NCBI RefSeq assembly: GCF_017115105.1
Contig: NZ_JABXKH010000042.1
Location: forward strand, 1 to 64,000
Origin: Nostoc sp. NMS2
GTDB lineage: Bacteria > Cyanobacteriota > Cyanobacteriia > Cyanobacteriales > Nostocaceae
Direction: 5' to 3'
Length of the DNA: 64,000 nucleotides
The translations under genes were made by a program, and so were the position numbers. The notes under the pieces are model-generated. The model was not told where the DNA came from. It saw nothing but the letters and a program-made list of their open reading frames with translations, and searched no databases. The first letter of the stretch is position 1. Each line of letters starts with the position of its first letter. Shown piece by piece: positions 62,696 to 64,000 of this stretch.

Positions 62696-63068
62696 GTGTA
62701 TGAACTATATCTGCTAAGGTTTCAGGAATCTGTCTTAGTCTTTCAAGTGTATCTTGTACCTTCTGGGCTTGTGTCTGGTGGTAATAACATTGTTCTTGGT
62801 GGTAAGCCAGCTGCTTTTCGTTTTCATCAATTAGCTGGCCGATGAGTTTCCCAGAAATTCCACCATCTGTCCATTCTCCTGGGGAAACGGCATCTGGTTC
62901 GTTGCTATCTTTTCGACTAGTTCCGATCTCGTAGTCCCCAGGTTTTCCGCCAAAAGCCGGAATAATTCCCATGCCTCTGGGTTCACTTTTAACGTGACTA
63001 GTTTGGTTACTCCCCTTTTGTTGGGGCGTCCTCTGCTTACCATTGGTTATTTTTTCCATGCTCGACAC
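62691..63068 (-). CDS. Overlapping frame with coiled-coil C-terminus at the RHH locus
   Basis: 125 codons ending in LIDENEKQLAYHQEQCYYHQ and AQKVQDTLERLRQIPETLAD, a clear amphipathic helix that terminates at the bidirectional terminator. Its first 80 codons overlap the RHH frame and look non-natural (low hydrophobic content, many Gly, Pro and Ser). No start codon lies between the RHH domain and the helix. The helix may be the C-terminus of the RHH protein, joined by a -1 shift. Confidence 0.4.
   Translation of the reverse strand: MSSMEKITNGKQRTPQQKGSNQTSHVKSEPRGMGIIPAFGGKPGDYEIGTSRKDSNEPDAVSPGEWTDGGISGKLIGQLIDENEKQLAYHQEQCYYHQTQAQKVQDTLERLRQIPETLADIVHTQ
62831..63043 (-). CDS. Ribbon-helix-helix DNA-binding protein
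   Basis: 70 residues; GRPNKRGVTKLVTLKVNPEA is a basic arm plus beta strand, followed by WELFRLLAENLGTTRSELVE, the two helices of an RHH fold. Many plasmid partition and transcription-control proteins (ParR, CopG-type) use this fold. It is divergent from the parM-like unit, with two 17-base direct repeats in between. It may act on those repeats. See the overlapping frame entry for a possible C-terminal extension. Confidence 0.65.
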   Translation of the reverse strand: MVSRGRPNKRGVTKLVTLKVNPEAWELFRLLAENLGTTRSELVEKIATNQMPFPQENGQMVEFLGNSSAS

Positions 63069-63452
63069 CCTATTATTGCATATCCATAAATACGATATTG
63101 ACTAGTATATACGAATATACTATTGTAGTAAGCATAATGTATATATGTAAATACGTTATTAAAATACCCCAAACCAGGCAGAGATAGCAGCCTGCCAGCA
63201 CTGAGCAAATACCAAAGACCTGCTGGGGGAAATACCCGATAAAGGACAACTGCATTCACCCGTAAGTCGTAGCGTCGCTGGGCTAGCAGTACTTAGCTCT
63301 CATCCATGCTGAATGTATTAATTAAAAACTGTCCTTACCCGTAAGTCGTAGCGATCGCGGGGTTAGCGGTTCCAAGTAAAAAGGCGATAGCCCATATCCC
63401 AAGAGCGATCGCCAAGTGCAAACTGAATTTGAATAGTAAGGAGATTTTAGCA
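63069..63452. promoter_or_regulatory. Divergent control region with two 17-bp direct repeats (centromere-like)
   Basis: ACCCGTAAGTCGTAGCG occurs at 63258-63274 and 63337-63353, spaced by 79 bases, each followed by GGCTAGC/GGTTAGC at a similar distance. A TATATAC/GTATATA-rich stretch occupies 63085-63150. The region separates the RHH gene from the parM-like unit and could be both an operator and a partition site. No gene is supported in it. Confidence 0.6.
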
Positions 63453-63656
63453 ATGACAGAAGAGATCAACAAATCCTACGTCCAGCGCTACATTGCCAAA
63501 GCCAAAGACGCAGACAACGAACACCTAAAGAACGATTGTCTTTACCGTGCTGGAACGCAAATGGAAGTAATCGAGGTCAACAGCGACGGACAACTCAGCC
63601 TAGAACAACAGCAAAGGGTATTAGATGCAGCGTCTAAACTGCTAGGGGGACAGTAG
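63453..63656 (+). CDS. Small protein upstream of the ParM-like gene
   Basis: 67 residues from ATG 63453, with AAGGAG ten bases before it. Reads MTEEINKSYVQRYIAKAKDA and ends SLEQQQRVLDAASKLLGGQ; helical and charged. Family unknown. Its stop codon TAG overlaps the next gene's GTG by one base, so translation is coupled. It could be an accessory partition factor. Confidence 0.75.
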   Translation: MTEEINKSYVQRYIAKAKDADNEHLKNDCLYRAGTQMEVIEVNSDGQLSLEQQQRVLDAASKLLGGQ

Positions 63657-64000
63657 TGAACACTAACGCATACTTACAACCGCAAAACGGATTCCACAGG
63701 AGCGAAGACGCTGGCTTTCTGTGTCCGCAAGCAGGACAGACAAAAGCGCGAATTGTCTTTGACGGTGGCAATCGCTTCATAAAATGGCTAGATCAGGACA
63801 ACAAACTGCGGTGTATCCCCAGTTGTGTCAAAGAGCTTTCAGAATCCCAGTGGAAGCGATTGAAATACGATTATCAGTCAGTCTTCCTTGAGGTCGATGG
63901 CAAGCGTTTTGTAATTGGCAGACTAGCCCAAGAACTAGGTGGTGAACCAACTTTTCAAAAAGATAAGTGTGAATTAGCAGAAATATTGGTACTAGTTGCC
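63656..64000 (+). CDS. ParM-like actin-family plasmid segregation protein (5' part)
   Basis: 115 codons seen; the gene runs off the window. ARIVFDGGNRFIKWLDQDNK carries the actin phosphate-1 motif (DGGNRF.KW), followed by LRCIPSCVKELSESQWKRLK and VDGKRFVIGRLAQELGG, the pattern of cyanobacterial ParM/StbA-type proteins annotated in plasmids. ParM filaments push replicon copies apart. The start is a GTG overlapping the upstream stop codon. With an RHH gene and direct repeats nearby it suggests a type II partition locus. Confidence 0.8.
   Translation, partial: MNTNAYLQPQNGFHRSEDAGFLCPQAGQTKARIVFDGGNRFIKWLDQDNKLRCIPSCVKELSESQWKRLKYDYQSVFLEVDGKRFVIGRLAQELGGEPTFQKDKCELAEILVLVA

Noticed and set aside
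63047-63259. 70-codon and 60-codon minus-strand frames in the divergent control region
   Set aside because: They are tyrosine/isoleucine-rich translations of TATATA-type sequence and would read through the probable promoter.
52300-64000. The right part as a separate free plasmid
   Set aside because: The window is continuous with chromosomal genes (psaC, glmS). An integrated plasmid-like element explains the data; a misassembly cannot be excluded without reads.

Overview
This is a chromosomal window from a filamentous, probably heterocyst-forming cyanobacterium of the Nostoc/Anabaena group. The evidence is dense HIP1-type GCGATCGC octamers, psaC and ycf20, a cta (aa3 oxidase) cluster, a treZ-treY-treH trehalose cluster, and the short tandem repeats (AATTACG, AATGACT) and small inverted-repeat elements typical of that group. 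Gene names come from recognising protein motifs by eye; no database search was possible.

Layout. 0-7.2 kb: a HicB-like protein, a DUF6887/DUF6888-type pair, then ctaA-ctaB (heme A synthesis) divergent from ctaC-ctaD-ctaE (cytochrome c oxidase). 7.8-10.5 kb: a Ser/Thr kinase with a duplicated glycine-rich loop and a PstS-like binding protein. 10.8-17.8 kb: treZ-treY-treH, making and breaking trehalose. 18-27.8 kb: small stress and redox genes (DCC thiol oxidoreductase, aldo/keto reductase, Dps, pirin), a Uma2 protein, an orphan ParA/MobD-like ATPase, a methyltransferase, a DUF202 membrane protein and a GIY-YIG protein, separated by repeat-rich DNA. 27.8-34.6 kb: a 376-bp tandem duplication, a caspase-STAND-WD40 gene divergent from two uncharacterised genes (one ending in a CorA-like membrane hairpin), and a Uma2 gene broken by a small inverted-repeat element. 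34.6-51.6 kb: core genes (glmS, psaC, ycf20, glycerate kinase, a DinG-like protein, an M48 protease, a binding-protein/diguanylate-cyclase pair, an FHA-GAF adenylate cyclase). Within it a complete group II intron splits a DUF2839 gene after codon 7.

52-64 kb is accessory DNA of plasmid or satellite type. It begins near a 3' fragment of a tRNA-Lys(CUU) gene preceded by five CTACTCA repeats, an attachment-site-like arrangement. It then holds a minus-strand run of unrecognised genes (including a 768-residue alanine-rich, collagen-like protein), a DUF3854/VirE-type primase-helicase, a KGK-domain protein, a ribbon-helix-helix gene and the start of a ParM-like actin gene with upstream direct repeats. 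Inside the primase-helicase gene lies a symmetric array of fourteen GTGGATCA units (pattern FFF-R-FFF / RRR-F-RRR). It looks like a replication origin or initiator-binding site embedded in coding sequence, and is the most unusual object in the window.

How it fits together: the left 52 kb is an ordinary chromosome carrying respiration, desiccation/osmotic tolerance, PSI and second-messenger genes, peppered with small inverted-repeat elements that repeatedly sit at or inside gene ends. The right 12 kb looks like an integrated replicon with its own replication (primase-helicase plus iterons) and segregation (ParM, RHH protein, centromere-like repeats) functions and a set of possible surface or virion proteins.
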